The notes under the pieces were generated by a model. The model saw nothing but the letters and a program-made list of their open reading frames with translations. It searched no databases and was not told where the DNA came from. From a virus, in the IMG/VR virus record IMGVR_UViG_3300009149_000184, positions 1-29,814 of that record: a stretch of 29,814 bases of DNA; one strand, given 5' to 3'. How positions within the stretch are numbered: position 1 is the first letter of the stretch; each line of letters starts with the position of its first letter. Positions 6,127 through 12,539 of this stretch are shown here, in pieces. A program made the position numbers and the translations under genes.

Positions 6127-6168
6127 CATATGTTATGTAATCATTGCTGATAAGATAAGATAAGATAA
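6121..6168 (+). repeat. Imperfect palindrome plus (GATAA)x4 array after the DUF6291 gene
   Basis: ACATAGCATATGTTATGT (6121-6138) is an 18-bp near-palindrome with the same CATATGTT core as the site at 5806-5817. Four tandem GATAA units follow (6149-6168). Together with the upstream array they bracket the DUF6291 gene. Confidence 0.7.
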
Positions 6169-6170
6169 GG

Positions 6171-6190
6171 TAAGGGGACCTTCCCCCTTA
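6171..6190 (+). other. Stem-loop TAAGGGG/CCCCTTA
   Basis: A perfect 7-bp stem with the loop ACCTTC directly after the GATAA array. The following bases are AAATTATATT rather than a T run, so termination is doubtful. Confidence 0.5.
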
Positions 6191-6237
6191 AAATTATATT
6201 ATCAAGGCATACTTAAACCCTAAACCTTTTAAGAAAA

Positions 6238-6260
6238 AGAGTGAGACTGCGTCTCACTCT
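6238..6260 (+). other. Perfect 10-bp hairpin AGAGTGAGAC-TGC-GTCTCACTCT
   Basis: A strong stem with a 3-base loop. On the + strand no T run follows. On the minus strand it would be followed by TTTTTCTTAAAA, so it could act as a reverse-direction terminator. Confidence 0.6.
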
Positions 6261-6310
6261 GCCCCCTGAAACAAAAAAACAAAAAAAGATTTAGACTTTA
6301 AGGATGGGAG

Positions 6311-6389
6311 GCGCCTTCGGCGCACAGGAATAGACTGAGACTTAAACTTTTTTTATGTTTAAGTTAAAGTGGGGCACGCCTTCGGCGTG
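6311..6389 (+). other. Cluster of three hairpins with a repeated CGCCTTCGGCG palindrome
   Basis: GCGCC-TTC-GGCGC (6311-6323), ACTTAAAC...GTTTAAGT (6340-6364) and CACGCC-TTC-GGCGTG (6375-6389) stand in series. The 11-bp core CGCCTTCGGCG is exactly repeated at 6312-6322 and 6377-6387. This is a GC-rich island in very AT-rich DNA. With the two hairpins before it, it fills the 293-bp gene-free stretch 6127-6419, where I see no coding frame. A structured RNA, REP-like element or origin structure are all possible. Confidence 0.6.
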
Positions 6390-6419
6390 GGATAGTTTTA
6401 ATGTAATAAAATAAATGAT

Positions 6420-6587
6420 ATGAGAAAGCAGATTGAAATTGAAATTGTAGGCGATTTTTTAGGTAAGAACGAAAAACGGAACTATTCTACTAATGATATA
6501 CATTCGGTATGTTTAAAGAATTGTAAAGTATGTAATTTATCACCGTGTGTATTACCTAAAAAAACAAGATGGAACAAAAATAAATGA
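6420..6587 (+). CDS. Hypothetical 55-aa cysteine-rich protein
   Basis: ATG 6420, in the gatATGaga context, to TGA 6585-6587 gives 55 residues. The centre holds four cysteines in a tight cluster (VCLKNCKVCNLSPCVL at about residues 30-45), which could bind zinc or an iron-sulphur cluster. No family is recognised. It is the first gene after the hairpin cluster, and it ends six bases before the chosen start of the next gene. Confidence 0.5.
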   Translation: MRKQIEIEIVGDFLGKNEKRNYSTNDIHSVCLKNCKVCNLSPCVLPKKTRWNKNK

Positions 6588-6592
6588 ATGAT

Positions 6593-6952
6593 ATGAAAGA
6601 AAGAAAAGATTTAACGATTAAAGATTTAGAAAGAAGAAATCTTATTGAAGATATACTTGATAGCAAGTTTAAGTTTAATGATGATTTATATTGTTGGAAG
6701 CCGTTTAAAAAGATGGTTGATGAAAAGTGTTGCATATGTAATGCAAGACTTGATTTTGTTGATGATGTAGATATAAGTTTATGGGACAACCCGCATTATG
6801 GTAGGAAGTATTCCTGCGATAAATGTGGTGTGAGTTTTGGTTATTATTGGAAACTTATACCTGAAGGAGTTTATGATGCAAGAGTGAATGATGAAAAGAT
6901 TTTTGACCAATATGAAAGAAAGTTGAAATTGAAAAAAATAAATAAGATATGA
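6593..6952 (+). CDS. Zinc-ribbon protein of unknown function, about 119 aa
   Basis: I choose the ATG at 6593 because it has the gatATGaaa context of the block; an earlier in-frame ATG at 6584 would add three residues and overlap the previous gene. CCICNARLDF (about residues 43-52) and CDKCGVSFGYYW (about 75-86) give a CxxC-CxxC zinc ribbon around an acidic loop. The N-terminus is a charged helix. The same knuckle layout occurs in the proteins at 4776 and 3274, so these may be distant relatives within one accessory block. The stop overlaps the next start (ATGA). Confidence 0.55.
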   Translation: MKERKDLTIKDLERRNLIEDILDSKFKFNDDLYCWKPFKKMVDEKCCICNARLDFVDDVDISLWDNPHYGRKYSCDKCGVSFGYYWKLIPEGVYDARVNDEKIFDQYERKLKLKKINKI

Positions 6953-7149
6953 GAAAGAAAGAACAGAAAGCAGTTAAAGAATATATGAATAACTATTCAA
7001 CACCGAAAGAAATTGCGGAAAAGTATAGTATTGATATAGACAGACTTAGAGACTTGATTGAATTAGAGTTGAAAGAAGAACACATTAAAGCAAAGAAAGA
7101 TTACTTATTTGGAGATCAAGTGGGAAACCCTTTCATAGATTTAGATTAA
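6949..7149 (+). CDS. Small helix-turn-helix protein, 66 aa
   Basis: 66 residues. STPKEIAEKYSIDIDRLRDL (about residues 17-36) reads as a helix-turn-helix: T-x-x-E-I-A, a turn, then a recognition helix. The C-terminus DQVGNPFIDLD is polar. It may be a small regulator or a DNA-binding adaptor. Its start overlaps the preceding stop by four bases and has the gatATGaga context. It is the last gene of the accessory block and is followed by a strong terminator. Confidence 0.5.
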   Translation: MRKKEQKAVKEYMNNYSTPKEIAEKYSIDIDRLRDLIELELKEEHIKAKKDYLFGDQVGNPFIDLD

Positions 7150-7201
7150 AACGACCGTGACCACCAACTCATTTTATTAAAAAAGGTGTGGTGCGATCAG
7201 T

Positions 7202-7236
7202 AAAGGAATAGCAATAAACGGCTATTCCTTTTTTTT
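7202..7236 (+). terminator. Rho-independent terminator closing the accessory block
   Basis: AAAGGAATAGC (7202-7212) pairs perfectly with GCTATTCCTTT (7221-7231) around AATAAACG, followed by a T run to 7236. The upstream stretch 7150-7201 has a partly self-complementary ACCACC/GGTGTGGT pair and no coding frame. Confidence 0.9.
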
Positions 7237-7261
7237 GGCCCGCACTAAAAAGAGGGGCGGC

Positions 7262-7277
7262 AACATTTTATATATAA
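7262..7277 (+). promoter_or_regulatory. Promoter-like motif CAACA-TTTTATATATAA before the modification/packaging operon
   Basis: Member of the repeated (C/T)AAAC-N-TTTTATATATATAA series. It lies between the terminator at 7202-7236 and the ATG at 7307, so it is well placed to start the long operon 7307-13796. Confidence 0.55.
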
Positions 7278-7306
7278 AAGTATAAAAATAAAAAAACCAT
7301 AAAAAG

Positions 7307-8110
7307 ATGGAAATAATTGAAGGTTTGGTATTTGTAGTTAAAAGTCACGAAAGATTGGAAAGGTTTTATGAGAAAACATATTCAAAAATTATATTAAAAT
7401 ACGGTTTTGATTTGAGCAAAGTTTATGTGTTTGTATCAACAGACAAAGACAAGACAGAGTATCAGGAAAAATATAAGGAAATAAATATAGTTAAAGCACC
7501 GAAAGGGGTGGCGGCAGTAGATAATTTTATAACAGATTATTTTGATGAAGGGCAAAAGATTATTTATATGAATGATGATGTGAGCACAATTTTATATTTA
7601 AAAGGAAACGGACTAATTGCGAATGAAGTTCAAAAGTTGGTTGAAATAAACAAGGACAATTTATATATAGTTATAAAAGAGTGTTTTAGAATTATGGAGA
7701 AGAATAACATTACTTATGGAGGGTTTTACCCCGTGGCTAACGATTTTTATATGAAGAATAGTAAGGGAAGATTTACATTTGGGTTGAGTTTGATTATGGA
7801 CCCTTTTTCATTTGTGATAAACAATAAGAAAGTGAGAATTACGATAAGCGATAAGAGTGATTTTGAGAAAAGCATTCAACATTTTACATATCAGGGAGCG
7901 ATTTTAAGGTGTAATTTTATGGCATTGAAGGTTGAATACTACGGAAAGAAAGGAGGCTTCCAAGGCAGGGATGATATTACTGAGTGGGAAACGGCTAACA
8001 AGATGTTGAATAAATACCCTGATTATATCAGCAGCGTTATAGTTAAAAAGGAAGGCAAGACATCACTTAGATTTAAGAAGATGAAACCGAAAAAAAGAAT
8101 TGAATTATGA
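7307..8110 (+). CDS. TET-associated glycosyltransferase (TAGT)-like protein
   Basis: 267 residues with a GT-A-like layout. An N-terminal strand GLVFVVKSHERLERFYEKTY is followed by YGFDLSKVYVFVSTDKDKTE, then KAPKGVAAVDNFITDYF, then the acidic metal/nucleotide-sugar motif IYMNDDVSTI (D90, D91). Further on come FGLSLIMDPFSFVIN and YQGAILRCNFMALKVEYYGK with GGFQGRDD. This order fits the TAGT family described in phages beside TET/JBP oxygenases, which is thought to glycosylate 5-hydroxymethyl-pyrimidines in DNA. I recognise the family from its pattern, not from a search. Its stop overlaps the next start (ATGA). No TET/JBP gene is seen in the window, so the acceptor base is unknown. Confidence 0.65.
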   Translation: MEIIEGLVFVVKSHERLERFYEKTYSKIILKYGFDLSKVYVFVSTDKDKTEYQEKYKEINIVKAPKGVAAVDNFITDYFDEGQKIIYMNDDVSTILYLKGNGLIANEVQKLVEINKDNLYIVIKECFRIMEKNNITYGGFYPVANDFYMKNSKGRFTFGLSLIMDPFSFVINNKKVRITISDKSDFEKSIQHFTYQGAILRCNFMALKVEYYGKKGGFQGRDDITEWETANKMLNKYPDYISSVIVKKEGKTSLRFKKMKPKKRIEL

Positions 8111-8826
8111 TAAAGATAGATACATTTAGGGAAAATGAAGAAAACCCGAGGCAGATTACAGAAGAACATTTGAAAAAATTGATGAAAAGCATTAAACAAT
8201 TTGAGAAGATGATGACTTATAGACCAATTGTTATTGATGAGAACAACATTATATTGGGAGGCAATCAAAGATTTAAAGCGTTGGTTGAATTGGGCTATAA
8301 GGAAATACCTAACGATTGGGTAGTAAAGAAAACAGATTTTACAGACAAAGAAAAGCAGGAGTTTATTGTGAAAGACAATTTGAACTACGGCTATTGGGAC
8401 TGGAGCAAAATTGAAGTTGATTTTGAGAGCACAGATTTAGTAGATTGGGGTTTAGATTTACCATTTGTTTTTGAAAAGAAGGTTGAGTTTGATGAGCCGA
8501 CATCACAGAATACATTTGAGTTCATTATAGATGAAAATAACGATGAACCTGAGATTATTCACACAGAGGAAGAGGTGGATGGAATAGATGAAGATTATGA
8601 AGGAATAGATGAAGAAGCAGAATACTTTTTAGACTTAGAAAACAATGAAGCATTACAGACTGAAAGCGCACTTATAAGCGGGCAAAGTTTTACTAATAAA
8701 TTTGTTACGATTACAATACCAATAGCAGACAAGGAAAGGATGGCACAGACATTGGGACTTATGCAGATGAAAAGAATACTTACATTAAACGAAATAAAAA
8801 ACATAGTAATAGATGAAAATAAATAG
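8107..8826 (+). CDS. ParB/sulfiredoxin-fold protein with acidic linker (ParB-like 1)
   Basis: 239 residues. The N-terminal half is a ParB-N-like domain: NPRQITEEHLKKLMKSIKQF, RPIVID, GGNQRFKALVELGY (GGNQR at 51-55), then KDNLNYGYWDW. A very acidic linker (about residues 140-185) leads to a small C-terminal module (KFVTITIPIADKERMAQTLG). Classical ParB binds CTP; in phage modification islands ParB-fold proteins are thought to act as nucleotide-using or nuclease partners. It overlaps the glycosyltransferase gene by four bases and the second ParB gene by 14, so the three are made together. A role in chromosome partition is unlikely, since no ParA is present. Confidence 0.7.
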   Translation: MIKIDTFRENEENPRQITEEHLKKLMKSIKQFEKMMTYRPIVIDENNIILGGNQRFKALVELGYKEIPNDWVVKKTDFTDKEKQEFIVKDNLNYGYWDWSKIEVDFESTDLVDWGLDLPFVFEKKVEFDEPTSQNTFEFIIDENNDEPEIIHTEEEVDGIDEDYEGIDEEAEYFLDLENNEALQTESALISGQSFTNKFVTITIPIADKERMAQTLGLMQMKRILTLNEIKNIVIDENK

Positions 8827-9334
8827 ATTGAGATTTGGGAAAAAGAACCCGAGGGGAATAACAGAAGCAAAGTTGAATAAATTGAAAGGTTCCATTGAGC
8901 AATTTGGAAAGATGATGGAATTGAGACCAATTATTTATGATGAAAATATGGAGGTTATATCAGGTAATCAAAGATTGAGAGCGATGTTAGATATGGGATA
9001 TGAGGAAATACCTGATAATTGGTTGAGGGAAGCAAAAGGTTTAACAGAAAAGGAAAAGGAACAATTTTTAATCAAAGATAATTTAACTTTTGGTGATTGG
9101 AACTGGTTGAGATTAAAAGAATGGGGTTTTGAAAACCTTGATGTTTGGGGTTTAGATACACCATATTCGGGAGGTTTATTTAACAAGACAATAGCACAGA
9201 AAGAAAACGCAGATTTGGACTATAAGTTTATGATTATATACAACAACCCTAATGAGTTGAGAGCGATTAGAGAGTTGTTAGGCATTACAGCAGACGGATC
9301 ACACTATACAAAAGAAATGATAACTAAATGGTAG
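8813..9334 (+). CDS. ParB/sulfiredoxin-fold protein (ParB-like 2)
   Basis: 173 residues, a clear paralogue of its upstream neighbour: NPRGITEAKLNKLKGSIEQF, RPIIYDENMEVISGNQRLRA (SGNQR at 50-54), then IKDNLTFGDWNW and DVWGLDTP. It lacks the acidic linker of the first copy but keeps a similar C-terminal module (KFMIIYNNPNELRAIRELLG). The change of GGNQR to SGNQR at the nucleotide-contact loop could mean divided roles, or a heterodimer. It overlaps the radical-SAM gene by seven bases. The exact chemistry is unknown. Confidence 0.7.
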   Translation: MKINRLRFGKKNPRGITEAKLNKLKGSIEQFGKMMELRPIIYDENMEVISGNQRLRAMLDMGYEEIPDNWLREAKGLTEKEKEQFLIKDNLTFGDWNWLRLKEWGFENLDVWGLDTPYSGGLFNKTIAQKENADLDYKFMIIYNNPNELRAIRELLGITADGSHYTKEMITKW

Positions 9335-10581
9335 AAAAGAAAGAACCAACAAAATACTACGGAAGTCCAAGATGGAGTTATGAACTTTATGATTGTAGTA
9401 TGCCGATGACATTTGATACATATTCAAATTGCGGTTTTGGATGTTTATATTGCTTTTCACAATTTCAAAAAGGAATAGGGCAAAGCAAAGACAATTACCT
9501 AAACAAAAAGATTACCGCAGTAAATGTTGAGAAGGTTAAAAAGTTGTTTAGAGGGGAGATAAAGAACTCACAATTTAACGAGTATATAGAACAGAGGAAG
9601 ACATTACAATGGGGCGGGCTCACAGATCCTTTCTGCAACATAGAAAGAAGCAGGGGTGTAACCTTAGAACTTTTAGAGTTTTTCCACGAAATAAAATACC
9701 CGATTTGTTTTTCAACAAAAGGAGTTTTTTGGACAGAAGATGAAAGATATATGAAATACTTTAGAGATAATGATTTTTGGAATGTGAAGTTCAGCATTAT
9801 TACAATGGACGAAGAAAAGGCGAAGTGGATAGAAAAAGGAGTTCCAACACCAACAGAAAGATTAGCAGCGATGAAAAGACTGACAGACAACAATTTAATA
9901 GGAGGCGTAACCCTTAGATTGAGACCATTTATTATAGGTATATCAACACCATCTTACAAAGAGGTTATTAGAAAAGCAGCAGAAGCAGGGGCAACGGCAA
10001 TAAGCACAGAGTTCTTTTGTTTAGATGTAAGGAGTTTAATTATGAAAGAAAATATGAAAGTTTTTGATAGTTTGACGGATATGAATACACTGAAGTTTTA
10101 TAAACAATATAGCGATGGAAATGGTTATTTAAGATTGAGCAGGAAGGTTAAAGAAATATATATTAAGGATATGAAGAAGACCTGCGATGAGGTTGGAATG
10201 AGATTTTATGTGAGTGATGCACACTTCAAAGAAGAGTGTGCGAACGGATCTTGTTGCGGTTTAAGCGAAGATTGGAACTACTCACACGGACAATTTACAG
10301 AAGCATTATTGATAGCAAAGAAAAATGGGTTTGTGAGTTGGGGTGATATATCACACGATATGAAGCACTTAGAAAATGTGCCTTATGTGGGAGCAGAGGG
10401 TTTTAACTCAGGTTCAAATCAAAACAGGGCGAAATACTACGGACTGACAATGAAAGATTATATACACCACTTGTGGAATGACACAAAGCAACAGAAGGGG
10501 ATATATCAAATGTATGAGAAGATTTTAACACCGATTGAGAAAGATGAGAACGGTGATTTAATTTATAAATATAATGGATAA
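9328..10581 (+). CDS. Radical-SAM enzyme of the modification cassette
   Basis: 417 residues. The CxxxCxxC cluster C35-G-F-G-C39-L-Y-C42 binds the [4Fe-4S] cluster that cleaves S-adenosylmethionine. A TIM-barrel-like body follows (LQWGGLTDPFCNIE, YPICFSTKG, NVKFSIITMDEEKAKW, GVTLRLRPFIIG). The overall pattern resembles the spore-photoproduct-lyase-like branch, whose known member repairs thymine dimers in DNA. C-terminal cysteines (C286, C304, C309, C310) may hold a second cluster. Tight overlaps with the ParB-like gene upstream and small terminase downstream suggest a substrate in the DNA about to be packaged. Substrate and reaction are inference; a tRNA- or protein-modifying role is possible. 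Confidence 0.75.
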   Translation: MVEKKEPTKYYGSPRWSYELYDCSMPMTFDTYSNCGFGCLYCFSQFQKGIGQSKDNYLNKKITAVNVEKVKKLFRGEIKNSQFNEYIEQRKTLQWGGLTDPFCNIERSRGVTLELLEFFHEIKYPICFSTKGVFWTEDERYMKYFRDNDFWNVKFSIITMDEEKAKWIEKGVPTPTERLAAMKRLTDNNLIGGVTLRLRPFIIGISTPSYKEVIRKAAEAGATAISTEFFCLDVRSLIMKENMKVFDSLTDMNTLKFYKQYSDGNGYLRLSRKVKEIYIKDMKKTCDEVGMRFYVSDAHFKEECANGSCCGLSEDWNYSHGQFTEALLIAKKNGFVSWGDISHDMKHLENVPYVGAEGFNSGSNQNRAKYYGLTMKDYIHHLWNDTKQQKGIYQMYEKILTPIEKDENGDLIYKYNG

Positions 10582-10996
10582 AAAAATGGCAAGAAAGAAG
10601 AAATACACAATAAAGGAAGCGAAAGAAATGAAGGAAAAGGTGTTGAAGATGTTGAAGGAAAACCTTGGAATACTTACACCTGTTTTACAGACATACGGAA
10701 TACCAACAGGAGTTTATTATAGATGGTTGGATGAGGATGATGATTTTAGGAAAAATGTTAGTGATATAAAAGAAATATCATTAGATTTTGTTGAGAGCAA
10801 GTTATTGAAATTGATTAGGGATGAAGATAAAACTGCGATTATATTTTATTTGAAATGTAAGGGCAAAGAAAGAGGATATGTAGAGGTTCAAAGAATTGAA
10901 CAGGAAACAAGTTTTAAAGAACCATTGAGAATAAATGTAGTTCCTCCAGATGAGCAATATAAAATAGAAGGACCTGATATAAAACAAATACCATAA
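10574..10996 (+). CDS. Terminase small subunit (HTH, phBC6A51-like)
   Basis: 140 residues. A helix-turn-helix (LGILTPVLQTYGIPTGVYYR at about residues 31-50, then WLDEDDDFRKNV) is followed by FVESKLLKLIRDEDKTAIIF and LKCKGKERGYVE, a pattern common to small terminase subunits of Gram-positive and Bacteroidota phages. The protein recognises the packaging site on concatemeric DNA and hands it to the large subunit. The start overlaps the radical-SAM gene by eight bases; an in-frame ATG at 10586 is an alternative. The large subunit starts two bases after the stop. Confidence 0.75.
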   Translation: MDKKMARKKKYTIKEAKEMKEKVLKMLKENLGILTPVLQTYGIPTGVYYRWLDEDDDFRKNVSDIKEISLDFVESKLLKLIRDEDKTAIIFYLKCKGKERGYVEVQRIEQETSFKEPLRINVVPPDEQYKIEGPDIKQIP

Positions 10997-10998
10997 AC

Positions 10999-12297
10999 TT
11001 GGACATAACTTTTAGACCATTACCAATACAATACAAGGTGTGGAACTACCTTTTTGATAAGGACAATACACAGATTTTATTTGGGGGCGCAGCCCGTGTA
11101 AGCAAATCATACTTATTGTGCGCTTGGGCAACCATATATTGCTTGGCTTTTCCGCAGATACACGGTGCGATATGTCGTTCAAGATTGACGAGTTTAAAGA
11201 AAACAACATTACAGACTTTATTTGAGTTTTTCAGGCATCAGGGTTTGAAAGAAGATAAACATTTTACATTTAACAGAGGCGATATGGTTATTACTTTTCA
11301 AAATGGTTCAAAGATTTTTTTTATTGAATTATATAACAACCCTTCTGACCCTGATTTTGATAGAATTATGAGTTTAAGTTTAACATTCGCAGGGGTTGAT
11401 GAAGTAAGTGAGATTAGTGAGAACGCAATAAATAAACTCCAGACAAGATTATCACATATGTTGATTGAATATAATTTGAAACCTAAGTTATTGTTAGTGA
11501 GCAACCCGAATAGGGGTTGGTTATACAACAAATACTACAAGCCGTTCAAATCAAATGAATTACCTAAGTATAGAAAAGTTATATTAGGACTTCCAGACGA
11601 CAATAGTTATGTGAGCAGGGACTATATTGACAACTTAGAACAATTAGACCAAGGCACCGTTCAAAGATTGAGATGGGGCAATTGGGAATACGCTGATGAA
11701 GATTTTAATATCATTAGTTATGACCAGATTTTACAGATGTTTTACAACGACCCGATAGCGGGTGAAAAATATATAAGTTGTGATGTTGCGAACATTGGAA
11801 ATGATAAAACGGTTATAGGAGTTTGGAACGGGTTGGAGTGTTTTAATATATACACTTATGATAAGGCTGATACGCCGATGGTTGTGAATTATATAAAGGA
11901 AAAGATGAAAACTTTTAATGTTAAAATAAAGAATGTTATAATTGACGCAGACGGTTTAGGAATAGGTGTGGCAGATTACTTGAAAGGTTGTGTTCCATTT
12001 AAGGGCGGCAGTTCAGCATTGAATAATGAGAATTATAGGAACCTTAGAAGTCAGTGTTATATGAAATTAGCAGATTTATCTGATCAGATAAAATTGGTTG
12101 ATAAACATAGGGACGAAATAATACAAGATTTACAGGCACACAGATTGAACGACCCTGATAGCGAAGGCAAGACAAGCATTATTTCAAAAGATAAAATTAA
12201 ACAACACATAGGCAGAAGCCCTGATTATAGTGATATGTTGATGATGAGGATGTATTACGAAATGAAAAGGGTGAGACATAAAACAATTATATATTGA
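10999..12297 (+). CDS. Terminase large subunit (ATPase/nuclease)
   Basis: 432 residues. Walker A variant GGAARVSKS (29-37), Walker B TFAGVDEVSE (D134, E135), then a linker and an RNase H-like nuclease with YISCDVANIG (D262), VIIDADGLG (D316, D318) and PDYSDM (D412). This is the motor that cuts and pumps DNA into the prohead. The length is normal for the family. The start is TTG at 10999, two bases after the small-subunit stop; no ATG occurs in frame until well inside the ATPase domain, and the sequence right after TTG already matches a terminase N-terminus (FRPLPIQYKVWNYLF). The stop TGA overlaps the next ATG. Confidence 0.92.
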   Translation: MDITFRPLPIQYKVWNYLFDKDNTQILFGGAARVSKSYLLCAWATIYCLAFPQIHGAICRSRLTSLKKTTLQTLFEFFRHQGLKEDKHFTFNRGDMVITFQNGSKIFFIELYNNPSDPDFDRIMSLSLTFAGVDEVSEISENAINKLQTRLSHMLIEYNLKPKLLLVSNPNRGWLYNKYYKPFKSNELPKYRKVILGLPDDNSYVSRDYIDNLEQLDQGTVQRLRWGNWEYADEDFNIISYDQILQMFYNDPIAGEKYISCDVANIGNDKTVIGVWNGLECFNIYTYDKADTPMVVNYIKEKMKTFNVKIKNVIIDADGLGIGVADYLKGCVPFKGGSSALNNENYRNLRSQCYMKLADLSDQIKLVDKHRDEIIQDLQAHRLNDPDSEGKTSIISKDKIKQHIGRSPDYSDMLMMRMYYEMKRVRHKTIIY

Positions 12298-12539
12298 TGG
12301 CAATTACAGATAAACAGAAAGAATATAATAAAGCATTCTACAAGAAGAATAGTAAGAAACTTATTGAAGATATGAAAGGGTATAGAAAGAAGAACCCTGA
12401 ACGATGTAAAGAAATACAGAAGGCGTGGTATGAAAGGAATAAAGAAAAGATTTTAGAAAAAAGAAAAAACAAAAATGATCCTGCCGAGTTTAGGGAATAC
12501 ATACGACAATTGATAAAAGAATATGAAGAAAATGAGTAA
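12297..12539 (+). CDS. Basic helical protein, paralogue of the next gene (copy 1)
   Basis: 80 residues starting with the ATG that overlaps the terminase stop (TGATG). Lys/Arg/Tyr-rich helical repeats (KEYNKAFYKKNSKKLIEDMK, AWYERNKEKILEKRK) recall the basic helices found next to phage HNH or recombination-endonuclease domains, but no nuclease domain is present. It ends with FREYIRQLIKEYEE, which is repeated almost unchanged at the end of the next gene. The function is unknown; nucleic-acid binding is plausible from its charge and its place after terminase. Confidence 0.6.
   Translation: MAITDKQKEYNKAFYKKNSKKLIEDMKGYRKKNPERCKEIQKAWYERNKEKILEKRKNKNDPAEFREYIRQLIKEYEENE
12486..12531 (+). repeat. 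Duplicated gene-junction segment (copy 1; copy 2 at 12829-12874)
   Basis: About 40 of 47 aligned bases match at an offset of 343 bp. The segment encodes FREYIRQLIKEYEE at the end of one gene and also carries the overlapping start of the following gene (ATG 12523 matches ATG 12866). Confidence 0.75.

Noticed and set aside
6127-6419. tRNA gene in the hairpin-rich gap
   Set aside because: The hairpins are independent short stems; no cloverleaf with a T-loop GTTCRA or an acceptor stem can be drawn. No tRNA was seen elsewhere in the window.
8107-9334. Plasmid-type ParB partition genes
   Set aside because: No ParA, no parS-like inverted repeats, no ParB HTH domain, and tight coupling to a glycosyltransferase and radical-SAM gene point to DNA modification instead.
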